From an uncultured Trichormus sp. (GTDB taxonomy: Bacteria > Cyanobacteriota > Cyanobacteriia > Cyanobacteriales > Nostocaceae): a DNA stretch of 37,853 bases. The DNA lies in the NCBI GenBank assembly GCA_936914905.1, contig CAKZGI010000096.1, forward strand, positions 1 to 37,853. Reading direction: 5' to 3'. Shown here piece by piece: positions 19,585 through 28,970 of the stretch. Both the position numbers and the translations under genes were made by a program. The notes beneath the pieces were generated by a model. That model was not told the DNA's origin. It was given only the letters and a program-made list of their open reading frames with translations, and searched no databases. The first letter of the stretch is position 1. Every line of letters starts with the position of its first letter.

Positions 19585-19771
19585 AATTTTGGGGGGTAAG
19601 GTTTTTAATTAATTAAAAGGAGACAAACATATTATTATATCAATTTTTACACATTTAAACAATCAAAATAGGGATTGGGGATTGGGGACTGGGGATTGGC
19701 ATTAGTCATTAGTCATTAGGAAAATTACTTCCCCATCTCCCTCATCTCCCTCATCTCCTCCAGTCCCCAAT

Positions 19772-20482
19772 TTAAGTTTCTTCAAGCGGAATTACGTGCT
19801 GTTGAACTTCTAGAGATGATACTGGTTTTGGTAAAACCAAGGGGGATAGGGGTGCATTAGAGGCAACAATACCACCAGAAACAACGATTTTAAAGGCCTC
19901 TTCGACTGATATTGTGAGGTTGACTACTTCTTCTTCTGGTACTACCGCATACCATCCGGTGGTGGGGTTAGGTGTGGTGGGGATAAAAACGCTCAACATT
20001 TTTTGAGACATCTTAGCTTGGATATCATTGTTAATTGCACCAGTGACAAAGGCGATCGCCCAAATTCCCCGTCTAGGATATTCTAATAAAACCACGCGGC
20101 GAAATTTGCCATTGGAATCTTTGAGTATTGTTTCCAATAACTGCTTGAGGGTTTTGTACACCTGGCCAGCTAAAGGTATGGCTTGCAATAAACGCTCACC
20201 AAAATCTAGTAACCACTTACCAGCTATATTACGAGCCATCAAGCCAATAACCAGGATACTTAGTAGTGGTACAGCTAGTCCTACTACCAAGTTAAGTACA
20301 TTAACTAATATAGGATGTAGACCATCAAAGGGATTTAGCTGTTTGGGGATTTGGGTGAGAAAGTTAACTACCCAACTGGCAATAGTAATAGTCAGCCAGA
20401 TGGTAGTTGCTAGGGGAATCACCACCAACAAACCAGCAATCAGGTCATTTTTTAAGTCCTGTTTTAGGCGTTCAATTACCAA
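19772..20482 (-). CDS. DUF502 family membrane protein
   Basis: A 236-residue inner-membrane protein with two predicted spans: about 14-40 (LIAGLLVVIPLATTIWLTIT...) and about 58-84 (ILVNVLNLVVGLAVPLLSIL...). The soluble half has the DUF502 pattern: RLLQAIPLAGQVYKTLKQLLE, VVLLEYPRRGIWAIAFVTG, and VFIPTTPNPTTGWYAVVPEEEV. The biochemical role is unknown; in cyanobacteria it commonly neighbours nusB and ftsY, suggesting a housekeeping envelope role (inference). It heads the minus-strand cluster; the spacer to nusB holds 'ggggattgg' style repeats. Confidence 0.88.
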   Translation of the reverse strand: MVIERLKQDLKNDLIAGLLVVIPLATTIWLTITIASWVVNFLTQIPKQLNPFDGLHPILVNVLNLVVGLAVPLLSILVIGLMARNIAGKWLLDFGERLLQAIPLAGQVYKTLKQLLETILKDSNGKFRRVVLLEYPRRGIWAIAFVTGAINNDIQAKMSQKMLSVFIPTTPNPTTGWYAVVPEEEVVNLTISVEEAFKIVVSGGIVASNAPLSPLVLPKPVSSLEVQQHVIPLEET

Positions 20483-20969
20483 GCCCCTATTCTCCTTTTT
20501 TTAGGCTACTTAAATTTTTGTGATTGGTATCCATAGTCCCCAAAAGCGGGGAAATTTGTCTCATACTTCTTTCTGGGCGGGCTACATTTTGATTCAGCAG
20601 GCTAAAACCTCTCTAATTATCAAGTTAATAGCTCTTTAGACTGCTTTGCGTACAAAATTCAATCTCTATCAAAGAAAAGCGTTAGTCTGGGGTATTGAAC
20701 CAGTGTTACTTTTCTTTGTAATACTTGTAAATGATTGTTGCAAGTTTCTCCGGTATTACTAATCCTAACGTGCAATCTCACCAGATGCTCATAATTATAT
20801 AAACACCAGTATATAGCCTAAGAATATCTCTTGATTGATGAGCAAGTGATATATTCACAGAAGTGAATTCTTTAAATAAGTTTTGTTAAGAAGATTAATT
20901 TTCTGTGTTCAGAAGTGGTTATTTGTTGGGTAACGCTGACAAAGCCTGAAACCAAGGAGATTTTACTGT
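20483..20969. other. Gene-free spacer
   Basis: About 490 bp of AT-rich sequence containing the upstream region of the DUF502 gene and the downstream region of the glycosyltransferase gene. I see no convincing frame, RNA gene or strong hairpin. Confidence 0.4.
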
Positions 20970-21794
20970 TTACTGCTGACTGCTGCTGTATTTCATTTCC
21001 CAAACTTTCAGCAAGATCAGGTATTCGTAGAATGCTTGCAAAGTACACCAAGCTAAACCAGCTTGTCCATCCAAGCAACCACCTAATAAAAAATACATAT
21101 AGATAAAGCGTGTCAATGGTCTGGCAGGTATACGCAAGGATACATCCTTGAGGGCGCGTCGTCTTTCCACTTCTGATTTACCAACGAATAAATCTTGCCA
21201 GTTCACATCGCCCTTTTGTAATTGATATACAGTTTCTTTAGCTTCATCTGTAGAATAACGGTTATGTTTTTCAATCCAGCGGGTCAAACCTTTGCTAAAA
21301 GTGTAATGGGGATAAGTTTCTTTAATAAAGCTGGTTGCGCCATTACAAACTTCCCGTTCCGTATGACCATAATCTGTGAACCAAACTTTACCATGACGGA
21401 AAAGACGCATTTGGTAGCGGGGATATTGAGTGCTGTAGCGAATCCAATGATTCATGAACATTACCCGTTCAGCAACGTAGTAACCGATATAATCTGGATT
21501 TTTAGTTGCGGCTACACATTCAGCAAAAAGTCCTGGTGTCATTCGCTCGTCGGCTTCGAGAATGTAGACCCATTCATATTTAGGAGTTACAGAGTCTAAC
21601 ATCCAGGTGCGTTGTTTCCCGTGACTTTCAAAAGCGTGTTCAACGATGCGAACTGGATAACGACTGGCAATTTCTACAGTGCGATCGCTACTGCATGAGT
21701 CTACAACCATGATGTCATCAGATAGCATCGCTGACTCAATACAAGCGGCAATATCTACCTCTTCGTTATAGGTAAGTATGTAAATTGATAACAT
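20970..21794 (-). CDS. Family 2 glycosyltransferase (WaaE-like)
   Basis: A 274-residue GT-A type transferase. It begins with MLSIYILTYNEEVDIAACIES, the nucleotide-sugar binding start of GT2, then VVDSCSSDRTVEIASRYP and FESHGKQRTWMLD. The acidic metal site reads ILEADERMTP in place of a classic DxD, as in lipopolysaccharide-core WaaE-like enzymes. The C-terminal part includes a hydrophobic, possibly membrane-associated helix (FIYMYFLLGGCLDGQAGL). It is last in the minus-strand polysaccharide locus, directly after the HpsJ-like gene, so a sugar-transfer role in exopolysaccharide assembly is inferred; donor and acceptor are unknown. It does not look like HpsE, whose N-terminus differs. Confidence 0.88.
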   Translation of the reverse strand: MLSIYILTYNEEVDIAACIESAMLSDDIMVVDSCSSDRTVEIASRYPVRIVEHAFESHGKQRTWMLDSVTPKYEWVYILEADERMTPGLFAECVAATKNPDYIGYYVAERVMFMNHWIRYSTQYPRYQMRLFRHGKVWFTDYGHTEREVCNGATSFIKETYPHYTFSKGLTRWIEKHNRYSTDEAKETVYQLQKGDVNWQDLFVGKSEVERRRALKDVSLRIPARPLTRFIYMYFLLGGCLDGQAGLAWCTLQAFYEYLILLKVWEMKYSSSQQ

Positions 21795-21900
21795 TTCTGA
21801 TTTTATAGCGATTTCACTAAATTTGAATTGCTTTGTAAAACTGATTCATAAGAAGCCGTCAAATCTAATTAACGGCTGATACTCATTGATATGTGGTAGA

Positions 21901-22737
21901 CTAACGTGCTGGTGCTTTTCGTTTACCACCACCTTGTAAAGCACCCATACCCTTTAATCCTGTCCAACCAATGATGATATAACCAATGGATAATAGTAAG
22001 CTGCTGATACCAATCCGCAATCCAGACTTCCAAGCACCGTCTTTAGCCTGTTTTTCAGCTTCTTCTTTACGCTGACGAATTTGGCTAATTCTTTGGTTAG
22101 CCACTTCTTTAGGATCTGTTTGTTGGTCGATAAACTGGTCAAGCTCTTGGGGATTAGCTTTAAATTTCTTGAGTAATTCCTTTTGTTCTGCAGGTAGTCG
22201 AGGGTTGTCCAGTGCTTGCTTATATTTCTGCTCATCTTTTAGCAGTTCAGCAAACTGAGCTTTAGCTTGGTTTCGCACCTGTTCTAACTGAGCTTTAGCC
22301 TGATTGTTAGTTAGCTGATCAAGAAATTGAGATAGCTGGTTGTTGAGTTGGGTTTCTGCTTGCTGGGCATCTTGAGAGATTTGACTAACTCTTTGGGTGC
22401 TGGCTTGGCGTACATTATTTAGGTGTAGAGGAAACATCAGCAGGAACATCAACCCAAAAAGGCTGGCAAGAATTAAGGCTGGTAATCTTAAATCTAAACC
22501 TTGGGGGCGATCTTCAGCATTATTCATCCAAGAGCTAACAAATATTGTACCTATTCCCAACAGAGGGACAATTCCTCGATCAACTATGGCTGTCACCAAG
22601 CCAACTTGTAATTGTTTATTAGTAGGGCTGAAATCCAGTAACAAAACCCCAAAATCCACGAAAAAAGATAAAATGCAGACTATACCAATGACCTTCAGTA
22701 CAAGGGCAGTATTTGAGGAAGCAACACGGTTAACCAT
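21901..22737 (-). CDS. HpsJ-like membrane protein
   Basis: A 278-residue protein with three N-terminal membrane segments (about 12-35, 46-68, 83-105), a long charged coiled coil (about 110-235, many Gln/Lys/Glu heptads with SQDAQQAETQLNNQLSQF), and a final membrane helix (about 240-262) before a basic tail. This layout is that of HpsJ-family proteins found in hormogonium polysaccharide loci and associated in some cyanobacteria with cyanoexosortase. Its place here, between pseudopilin and transferase genes of the same strand, supports the call. Molecular function is unknown. Intact. Confidence 0.75.
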   Translation of the reverse strand: MVNRVASSNTALVLKVIGIVCILSFFVDFGVLLLDFSPTNKQLQVGLVTAIVDRGIVPLLGIGTIFVSSWMNNAEDRPQGLDLRLPALILASLFGLMFLLMFPLHLNNVRQASTQRVSQISQDAQQAETQLNNQLSQFLDQLTNNQAKAQLEQVRNQAKAQFAELLKDEQKYKQALDNPRLPAEQKELLKKFKANPQELDQFIDQQTDPKEVANQRISQIRQRKEEAEKQAKDGAWKSGLRIGISSLLLSIGYIIIGWTGLKGMGALQGGGKRKAPAR

Positions 22738-23080
22738 ATTTTTGTAAATTTGTTGTGAATAAAACTGATTGCCATTTATAAAGTTACAACTCTTGGAGCA
22801 TAAAACTCATCAGATTGAGAGAAGTTGGGAAAAGGTTAACATACAAAGGAGAATTGGCAAAAATTTGCCTTTACTATTCAATTTTTAACTTTTTCCTCAC
22901 TTTGGCAACAACAGTATATTATGCAATCTTGTCTACTATTGGCTTTACCTTTTTTATGTTTGAGCATCAAACTTCATTAAATAACCAACCTAGATTCATC
23001 TAGGCTTACATTAAGCTCTAAATTATACCATGCTACTCACTGTAGTGTATGTTGTTTTCTATAAAAAGTGAACTATGATA
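22738..23080. other. Spacer upstream of the HpsJ-like gene
   Basis: About 340 bp. A 62-codon plus-strand frame (22815-23003) is hydrophobic but lacks a ribosome site and any recognisable motif, so I do not call it. Probably holds the HpsJ-like gene's promoter. Confidence 0.35.
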
Positions 23081-23776
23081 TCAGTAGTCAGTGGTAAAAA
23101 TTAAGTTTTTTCTTTTGCTTACCCTATACCCTTCCATAGCCGATGTTGACCGCATCTGTTGCCAAACTGGTAAATCTTCAGGGCGGTCAACATCGGCTAA
23201 TGTAGTTAAGTACACCAATGATAAATTAATTTTCTGAGCAATTTCTACAGTTTGCGAAAATACTTGAGCCGTTCCCCACTGGATCTGAGAAAATAACTCT
23301 GGTATTAGTTGTCGTAACCCAATCAAGTAATAACCACCATCAAGCGCAGGGCCTAGAACCAAGTCGAAACACTGTAGTTGCTCAAAAGCTGTGGTTAAAA
23401 TTTGCGAATTCAAGCCAGGACAGTCTGTGCCAATTATAATTACATCTTCTGCACCATTGTCAAAAGCATCAGCAAGTGATCGTATCATGCGTTCACCCAA
23501 ATCCCCTTCTCCTTGAGTTTGATACACAAAATCCAGACCAAACCAATTTTGCATTAGTTCCCCATTACCACCAGTAAACCGCACTTCTACGGTTATAGCA
23601 CATGTCTGTTGTAATTTATTTACCTGTAATATAGTATGTTCTGTCATCTGTTTTTGCAGATTCGCAGCACCAATATCACCCAAAGCAGGTATCAATCTGG
23701 TCTTTGTTTTCCCTGCTTCTGGATAGCGGGTAAAAATAATTAAATGCTGTTTCGGGCTTTTCTGCAATTTCAACAC
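23081..23776 (-). CDS. TIGR04282/DUF2064 family glycosyltransferase-like protein
   Basis: A 231-residue protein of the nucleotidyl/glycosyl transferase-like DUF2064 group. Key blocks: HLIIFTRYPEAGKTKTRLIPALG at the N-terminus, GDLGERMIRSLADAF, VIIIGTDCPGLN, and LVLGPALDGGYYLIGL, followed by DVDRPEDLPVW. Members are annotated as arsenosugar biosynthesis transferases by family models, but the substrate in cyanobacteria is unproven. It starts eight bases after the stop of the pseudopilin gene upstream, indicating co-transcription with the hps-type locus. Intact. Confidence 0.85.
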   Translation of the reverse strand: MLKLQKSPKQHLIIFTRYPEAGKTKTRLIPALGDIGAANLQKQMTEHTILQVNKLQQTCAITVEVRFTGGNGELMQNWFGLDFVYQTQGEGDLGERMIRSLADAFDNGAEDVIIIGTDCPGLNSQILTTAFEQLQCFDLVLGPALDGGYYLIGLRQLIPELFSQIQWGTAQVFSQTVEIAQKINLSLVYLTTLADVDRPEDLPVWQQMRSTSAMEGYRVSKRKNLIFTTDY

Positions 23777-23784
23777 ACGAAATC

Positions 23785-24333
23785 TTAATAAGAATACCTA
23801 CCATTATCTGCTGTAGAAGGCTCTTTTGCAGTTCGCATTGCCCCTAAAATTGTGGAGACAAACACACAACGTTTTGCCTTTCCAGCAGATTTACTGGATA
23901 GGGTAATCCTCCCTAACGGTGGTTGTTTGACGCTGCCTAAATAATCAAACTGGATACTTCTGACTCCATAAAACTGCTGTAAAGTTGTCTCTTCATCTAA
24001 GTGGATAGTATAATCTAAATTATTCCATACAGCATTAGTGATAATAACTGTAGCTGGATGAACTGCCCATTGGGCTATACCATTTTGTTCACGAAAACTA
24101 ATTTGCCAAGTCAATTTCTCCTTTTTAGCCTGGCTTTGTACTTGACGCATTGCTTGATAAACCTCACCTTGAGCAGCATTAAGACGAAGATTTTTGATAA
24201 AAGTAGACCAACTAGTAATTAGAATTGCTGCTAGTATCCCTATTATTAAAATAATAACTAGATTTTCCAATAATGTAAATCCGCTGCTAGATTTATATAA
24301 AGATAATTTGTTCTTTCTTTTCTTGATTATCAA
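23785..24333 (-). CDS. GspH-type pseudopilin (HpsD-like)
   Basis: A 182-residue prepilin-like protein. After a basic leader the class III signal SSGFTLLENLVIILIIGILAA carries Gly at the cleavage site and Glu at mature position 5, followed by one membrane helix. The rest is the GspH-like globular domain, with NLRLNAAQGEVYQAMRQVQSQAKK and a C-terminal FDYLGSV ... RCVFVSTILGAMRTAK block shared with the other GspH-type protein at 28971-29456. Expected to enter a periplasmic pseudopilus after prepilin peptidase processing. Position after hpsA-hpsB-hpsC remnants suggests it is the hpsD equivalent. It is still open though its upstream partners are broken. Confidence 0.78.
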   Translation of the reverse strand: MIIKKRKNKLSLYKSSSGFTLLENLVIILIIGILAAILITSWSTFIKNLRLNAAQGEVYQAMRQVQSQAKKEKLTWQISFREQNGIAQWAVHPATVIITNAVWNNLDYTIHLDEETTLQQFYGVRSIQFDYLGSVKQPPLGRITLSSKSAGKAKRCVFVSTILGAMRTAKEPSTADNGRYSY

Positions 24334-24373
24334 TAATATTAAAATTTAATTTTAATAATTACGAATTAACGAT

Positions 24374-24546
24374 TTACTGATACACATAACCGCGATCTTG
24401 TACTTCAATACTGCCAGTAGCAAAATAAGCTTTGCGATCAGAAGTGTAATTGATACCTGCATTATTATTGATCCAATTCAGTGCATTACCTCAACGACCA
24501 GAACTGAAGTTACAGACTAATAACCAAGGTCTGTTAAACCGGACTC
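24374..24546 (-). pseudogene. hpsC: C-terminal remnant of a pseudopilin (hpsC-like)
   Basis: Only the tail of a gene survives: minus strand reading RFNRPWLLVCNFSSGR, an in-frame TGA, then GNALNWINNNAGINYTSD, ending RGYVYQ with TAA at 24374-24376. The tail resembles the C-terminus of HpsC pseudopilins, and its place between hpsB and the HpsD-like gene fits. The N-terminal prepilin signal and most of the body are missing; 24547-24765 upstream shows no matching protein. Assignment rests on position and a short match, so moderate confidence. Confidence 0.5.
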
Positions 24547-24765
24547 TATGTTTATTTTTAATCGTCATTAGACAACTTTTGTTATTAGACTCAAAATTCA
24601 TTCTTAGTCGGTCTAGATAAGAATGAAATAATGTTTTTGAAACAAACCCACTTGTTGGTAAGGATTCATTTGATAATTTGATTGTAAATTTGAGCAGTAA
24701 ATTTATTATTGTTATAGCCCATTAAAATTAAAAAATTAAGAAATTTCAATCATTAGCAATCAGAT
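24547..24765. other. Deleted or eroded body of hpsC
   Basis: AT-rich DNA without convincing frames, between the hpsC tail and the hpsB stop. It is where most of the hpsC coding region should lie. Confidence 0.35.
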
Positions 24766-25470
24766 TCATTGACGAATTACAGGAGCAGGAATTGCTGGTG
24801 GTGTTGCTGTAAATAATGGAGTACCTAAACGCTGACATAAAGCCTGAAATGTAGTGCTACTGTTACCTAGAACAGTAGTAATTTCTATTCATGGTGCTTG
24901 TTTATCACCCAGCCTTCCACTGATACTTAATGTAGTTTGTTTAGTTGCTAAATCTGTATGAATTCTTACGGATTTAGTAAAATCTAAATCTGCTCTATAA
25001 ACTCTGATTGCTAAACGATAACCATCATTTATTTCGTTAGCTTGAACAATTCGACCAGCTTGAATGTAAAATTGATTATTGACACAACCTTTAGCACTAA
25101 AATTACCGTTTTATAAATAGCAATACATACCAGTTACTGATGAAGGTGCTGGGATTTCTGTAGCATTGATTAAATAGTCATCAGGACTATTAGAAATACT
25201 TCTAGGTGAAGTAGTATTAGCAACAGCGAGTTGAGATATTATATCTGGTGTTGTAATTGAACCAACTCTCACACCATCACTAAATGTTCTAGCTGCTTGC
25301 GGTGCAATTTACACTCGTCTAGCTTGAATTCTGATGGCTGTTGATATCACTAATACTGGTGCTGTGGCAGCTTATAAAAGACAAGCGATAGGCATTCATA
25401 CTAGTAATTCAATAATTGAAAAATCAGTATCATTTAGAGATATGATTTCTCGCTGTTTTTTTGGTTTCAT
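24766..25470 (-). pseudogene. hpsB: PilV-like pseudopilin, nonsense-riddled (hpsB-like)
   Basis: A single frame from ATG at 25470 to TGA at 24766-24768 reads as a prepilin-like protein with at least five internal stops. The start MKPKKQREIIS leads to DFSIIELLV, the remains of the F-x-x-x-E prepilin signal, then a hydrophobic stretch and IRIQARRV, stop, IAPQAARTFSDGVRVGSI, a block typical of HpsB. Later NDGYRLAIRVYRADLDF and the end PAIPAPVIRQ are intact. No frameshift is needed, so decay is mainly by point nonsense changes. Starts seven bases after the hpsA stop. Confidence 0.7.
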
Positions 25471-25477
25471 CATTTAC

Positions 25478-28004
25478 TTATGATTGGCAAATAGCCGGAC
25501 GTTTATCTTTATCAAAAGCATAATCATTTATTGTTGTTTCTGCACATAATAAACTTTCTACCCATTTATCACCTCGTTCAACTTCTCGAAAATACTCATC
25601 TGGTAGTTCAGCAGGTATTTTTAGTAATTTTTGGGAGAATAAGTCAAATAATTGAGATAAAAGCCTGACATCATAACTCCATTGTTTTGCTGGAGGAAGG
25701 AGACCTGAAGACATACCATTGTTAAGGCTAATTTTATATTTAAGATCGCTGGTTTGATTGATTATAGATGTGGCATAACTCGCGGTTGAATATGCACTTT
25801 TTATCATTTGCATAAAAGCACCACTAATTTTAGCTGCAATAGGACTACTGCTAGGACTCCAGTTTTCCATTAAGCGGACAAAGTTTTCTAAACCCCCGTT
25901 ATCTTCGGTGGGACGACTGGGATTATCTCCCGCAGCTATGACCAAGTTAAAAGTAGTTTCTGTAGCTATTTGTAAGCAATTATCTTGGTTTTCATGGCTA
26001 ATATTAAGTGCATTATTTAGATTGCTAGGTGTGCTAAAGGGTTGGTTAATTTGTAAAACTGGTTGCCAAACTCCATTGTTGTCAGGTATTAACCAAGGGA
26101 TGAGAAAAGAGTTGCCATGTTGATCTTTTGCTAGTCTGGTTAATGTTGTTTCTGATACTGAAAATGCTTGCAAATTATGCTCATCATCTACGCCGTAAAT
26201 GGACATGGGAGTTGTTAATTCACTAGTTATAATATCTTTTTTAAAAGCCATTCTTCTTAGGTGTGTGGATTAAAGTCGCCTTTAATATAGACAGGTAAAT
26301 TGGTAGCGAGAATTAAACCTTTTTCTGTTTCTCTGAAGGTATTGCTTGTACCACGAAATATTTTTGTGGGACTGTCCCTACTCATAATCATAATTCCGTT
26401 AGGACGACGGGTAGAATCGAGTTTGAAATCTACTGGACTTTCTAATTTTGCTGCTTCTGTAATACCTGCACTAGCATCAGGTAGGGCAGCATCAATGGCA
26501 GATTGTTCTGCAAGAGTGCGTTGTGTTTTTCCTGATGAATTTCTCAGTAGTCCATTTACCCAGCGTCCATTAGGATAATATAAATCTTTTTCATAATTCA
26601 GTAAATTTGTATAATCACTTACGGTTTTGGTGGGTGCTGCATAGACTATGCCGTTAATGTCTTTCTCTATCCCCACAGCATTAGGTAATGTATCAATATT
26701 TTTCACTGTTGTATTGCTAGTGGGTATATAAAAGCTACTAATACAAGCTATAGGTGAGGCATGATTTTGATTGTAATTAGCCGGTTTGTAATTATAAATA
26801 ACTCCGCATCTTTAAATAAAGGGTAGTTATATTACTTTCAAGCAGCTTAGGTAAATGAAATCGTAGCGATGGATCATATATCGAATATGATTTTATAGTT
26901 TGTGCTGGTGCTTGAGGTACTGGCAACATATCCGACCAAATTTGTACAAATGCATCAGTAAAGTCTGTAGTTGCAACATTTGCATTTCTAGGTAAATAAA
27001 TACCTGTACCTGTAACTACTCTTAAGCCACCAATGGGTGTTTGTAGATTTCCTGGTATTTCCGCTGCTGCATATTCCCAGTCTCCATCTTTATCTGTTGC
27101 TGCTAAATCTGCTAGTGTTTGTATGGTGGAAGGACGGGTTTTTATTCCGGTTACCAAATCCCAATTCATGCCTGTAATATTTTGGGTGTCATCCAAATTT
27201 GCACTGACAAACCGATATTTATTACTATCCCAGTATAGTTTAGGTAAGTTGTTACCAACGATAGCGCAATGTCCTAAAGATTATTCTACACCAACTAATT
27301 CTTTTTGTAGTTTATTAATTGGTGGTACTGGTACAGGGTCTTGCTGATATTCTAACGCAGAAAAACCTTTTGATCCCTTTCTAGATTTCATAGTTAGTAT
27401 AAATATCGGTAGGAATAGTATTTATTGTAGTGATAGGAACTATAGCAGTGTAGACAAAAAAAGATTTTTTCAATTTGCTGCAAATTTGAAACCAACCATT
27501 AATATCTACTAGACTGGCATTTATATCAAAAATACTTTTACAAGCTGCACTCGATTGATTTACCAGAATTCATGGGTGGAGTTCTAGCACGAGTGTATCT
27601 ATTAATTAGTATTTACCGGAGGATTTCTAAAGTAAATGTTATAAAGGTTATAACTGTCAAATTTACCATTGTTATCTGTATCTAGCGGAAATCTCCAAGC
27701 CGTTTCTAGGGTTTCATATTCTTCTATTGGTGTATTAGACTCTTGCAGAATTAATTTGATATTATAATGGGGATATTATAATGGGGGTTGTCTTTGTTTT
27801 AGCCAAAAGTTAGAGTTACACGGTTATGTTTGAATTAGCGAGCGCAAAGAACACCAAAAATACATAAAATCTAAAACTCTCTATCATACCACAGAAACAA
27901 TTTTGCAATTAGGTCTATTGTTGTTTGGTTCTTCGATGCTGTCACTACCATCAATGTCAGAATTTATTTTTAATAAAGATTAATCACCAAATGTATATTC
28001 ATTT
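25478..28004 (-). pseudogene. hpsA: Hormogonium polysaccharide biosynthesis protein HpsA, broken
   Basis: Pieces of one large protein run along the minus strand in the right order: EYTFGD, SDSIEEPNN, then after a MITE PIEEYETLETAWRFPLDTDN, FFVYTAIVPI, DDTQNITGMNWDLVTGIKTR, GLRVVTGTGIYLPR, GIMIMSRDSPTKIFRGTSN with LILATNLPVYIKGDFNPHT, and a C-terminal domain ending at 25478. These blocks match the HpsA pattern. It carries multiple stops (for example after VGVE, after MRSYL, after FNPHT), several frameshifts and the element at 27738-27915. The N-terminal third, normally with a prepilin-like helix, is missing and replaced by a foreign fragment (28005-28108). HpsA is needed for hormogonium polysaccharide and motility in Nostoc punctiforme (known for the family). 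Confidence 0.78.
27738..27915. mobile_element. MITE, copy 2 (178 bp), inserted in hpsA
   Basis: Same element as 4387-4551 in the same plus orientation. The left end has lost one base (GACTCTTGC), the right end reads GCAATTAGGTC, and a 14-bp perfect tandem duplication (27759-27786) lengthens it. About 120 bp of interior are identical to copy 1. TA flanks both ends (27736-27737 and 27916-27917); removing the element plus one TA joins EEPNN and TPIEEYE of hpsA in frame. Confidence 0.88.
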
Positions 28005-28108
28005 CCACAGGAAACTTCTTTAACATTTCAAATATTTTCATGGCGACATAAAATGCCATTTTATATACTTCCAAGTCTTTATGGCTTATAAGAAAGTTCT
28101 TTTTGCAT
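28005..28108 (-). pseudogene. Four-helix-bundle (S23/Avd-like) gene fragment
   Basis: Minus-strand reading: an ATG at 28108 gives MQKELSYK, then after a one-base frame change HKDLEVYKMAFYVAMKIFEM and LKKFPVE. The DLEVYKMAF...A..IFE..K.FP pattern is the N-terminal helix of four-helix-bundle proteins related to the 23S rRNA intervening-sequence protein and Avd. The match ends at FPVE, where the hpsA reading begins, so the piece is fused to hpsA's truncated 5' side. It is a relic. Confidence 0.6.
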
Positions 28109-28188
28109 TCCCCATCCTCCCTTTATCATGATCTCACAAAATCGCGTTGCTCCCATTGGGATGCTCCCAGATTTTTTTAGTTAATATT

Positions 28189-28923
28189 TTATACACTGGA
28201 TCTAGTAAATACAGTAGTCTTAACTTCCATTGTCTCTGTCTCATTTGTATTATTTGATAATTTGCCATACAAGTAAAGATCAACTTGTTTTCCATCTGTA
28301 GATATACAGGCATAAAAACCACCGTCACCTATAAGTCCTGTTGAACAACTGGGGAGTGTGGCTGGAGTTTTAATCCCATCCACTAAAAAGTTATGATCAA
28401 AGGTAGTAGCAGAAGTAGGACTGGGACTAGGAACTGTAGTAACACTATTAGGCGTAGGAGTCACAAGAGGAGGAGCAGAACGAATAGGAACGGGATTAGG
28501 AACGTTTGAATAACGCCAAATTGAATTTGGCGAATCCCAGCCAGTCCAGCTATTAGATATATAGTAAACAACAGTATATAATCGAGAATTATATACTGAA
28601 CCGCTTGCAGGATTAGGAACAGGAACTTTTAACCGCAGAACTCCTGTACCTGAAGATATGGTTGTGGTTGGAGATGCAGTAGGAATAGCTACTGTTGTTG
28701 CCATTCTAACTTCGTTAGCAATATAATCTAAGGCACGATTTAAGTTAGTACGACGCTCACTATTAAATTCTGCTTTTCGATTTTGTTTCAGTATTCCTAC
28801 AAATGCAATTCCAACTAAAGCAACCACAATTGACATGATTGCGGCTGCTACTAATACTTCTATTAAAGTAAAGCCTTTGTTAACATCAACATCTGATTTC
28901 AGGGTTTTTATGTAAGATTTCAT
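28189..28923 (-). CDS. PilW-like pseudopilin
   Basis: A 244-residue prepilin-like protein. After a basic leader, NKGFTLIEVLVAAAIMSIVVALVG gives a textbook class III signal (Gly at -1, Phe +1, Glu +5) and membrane helix, then the charged helix RKAEFNSERRTNLNRALDYIANEVR typical of PilW. The globular part is Ser/Thr/Pro-rich (SPTTTISSGTGVLRLKVP, TPNSVTTVPSPSPTS) and ends TTVFTRSSV. It follows three other pseudopilin genes on the same strand and precedes the hpsA relic, so it likely acts in the same pseudopilus complex. Frame intact. Confidence 0.82.
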   Translation of the reverse strand: MKSYIKTLKSDVDVNKGFTLIEVLVAAAIMSIVVALVGIAFVGILKQNRKAEFNSERRTNLNRALDYIANEVRMATTVAIPTASPTTTISSGTGVLRLKVPVPNPASGSVYNSRLYTVVYYISNSWTGWDSPNSIWRYSNVPNPVPIRSAPPLVTPTPNSVTTVPSPSPTSATTFDHNFLVDGIKTPATLPSCSTGLIGDGGFYACISTDGKQVDLYLYGKLSNNTNETETMEVKTTVFTRSSV

Positions 28924-28970
28924 TTCTTTGACTTAGATAATCAATAAATTCTTGCTAAGATATGGTTTTA

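Noticed and set aside
20028-20504. Plus-strand frame of 158 codons
   Set aside because: Antisense to the well-supported DUF502 gene; no recognisable domain.
22815-23003. 62-codon hydrophobic plus-strand frame
   Set aside because: No ribosome site, no motif, in an AT-rich promoter-like spacer.
28134-28190. GGGAGC/CCCA palindromic bases as a terminator after the PilW-like gene
   Set aside because: The stem is short and imperfect; support is too weak to call.
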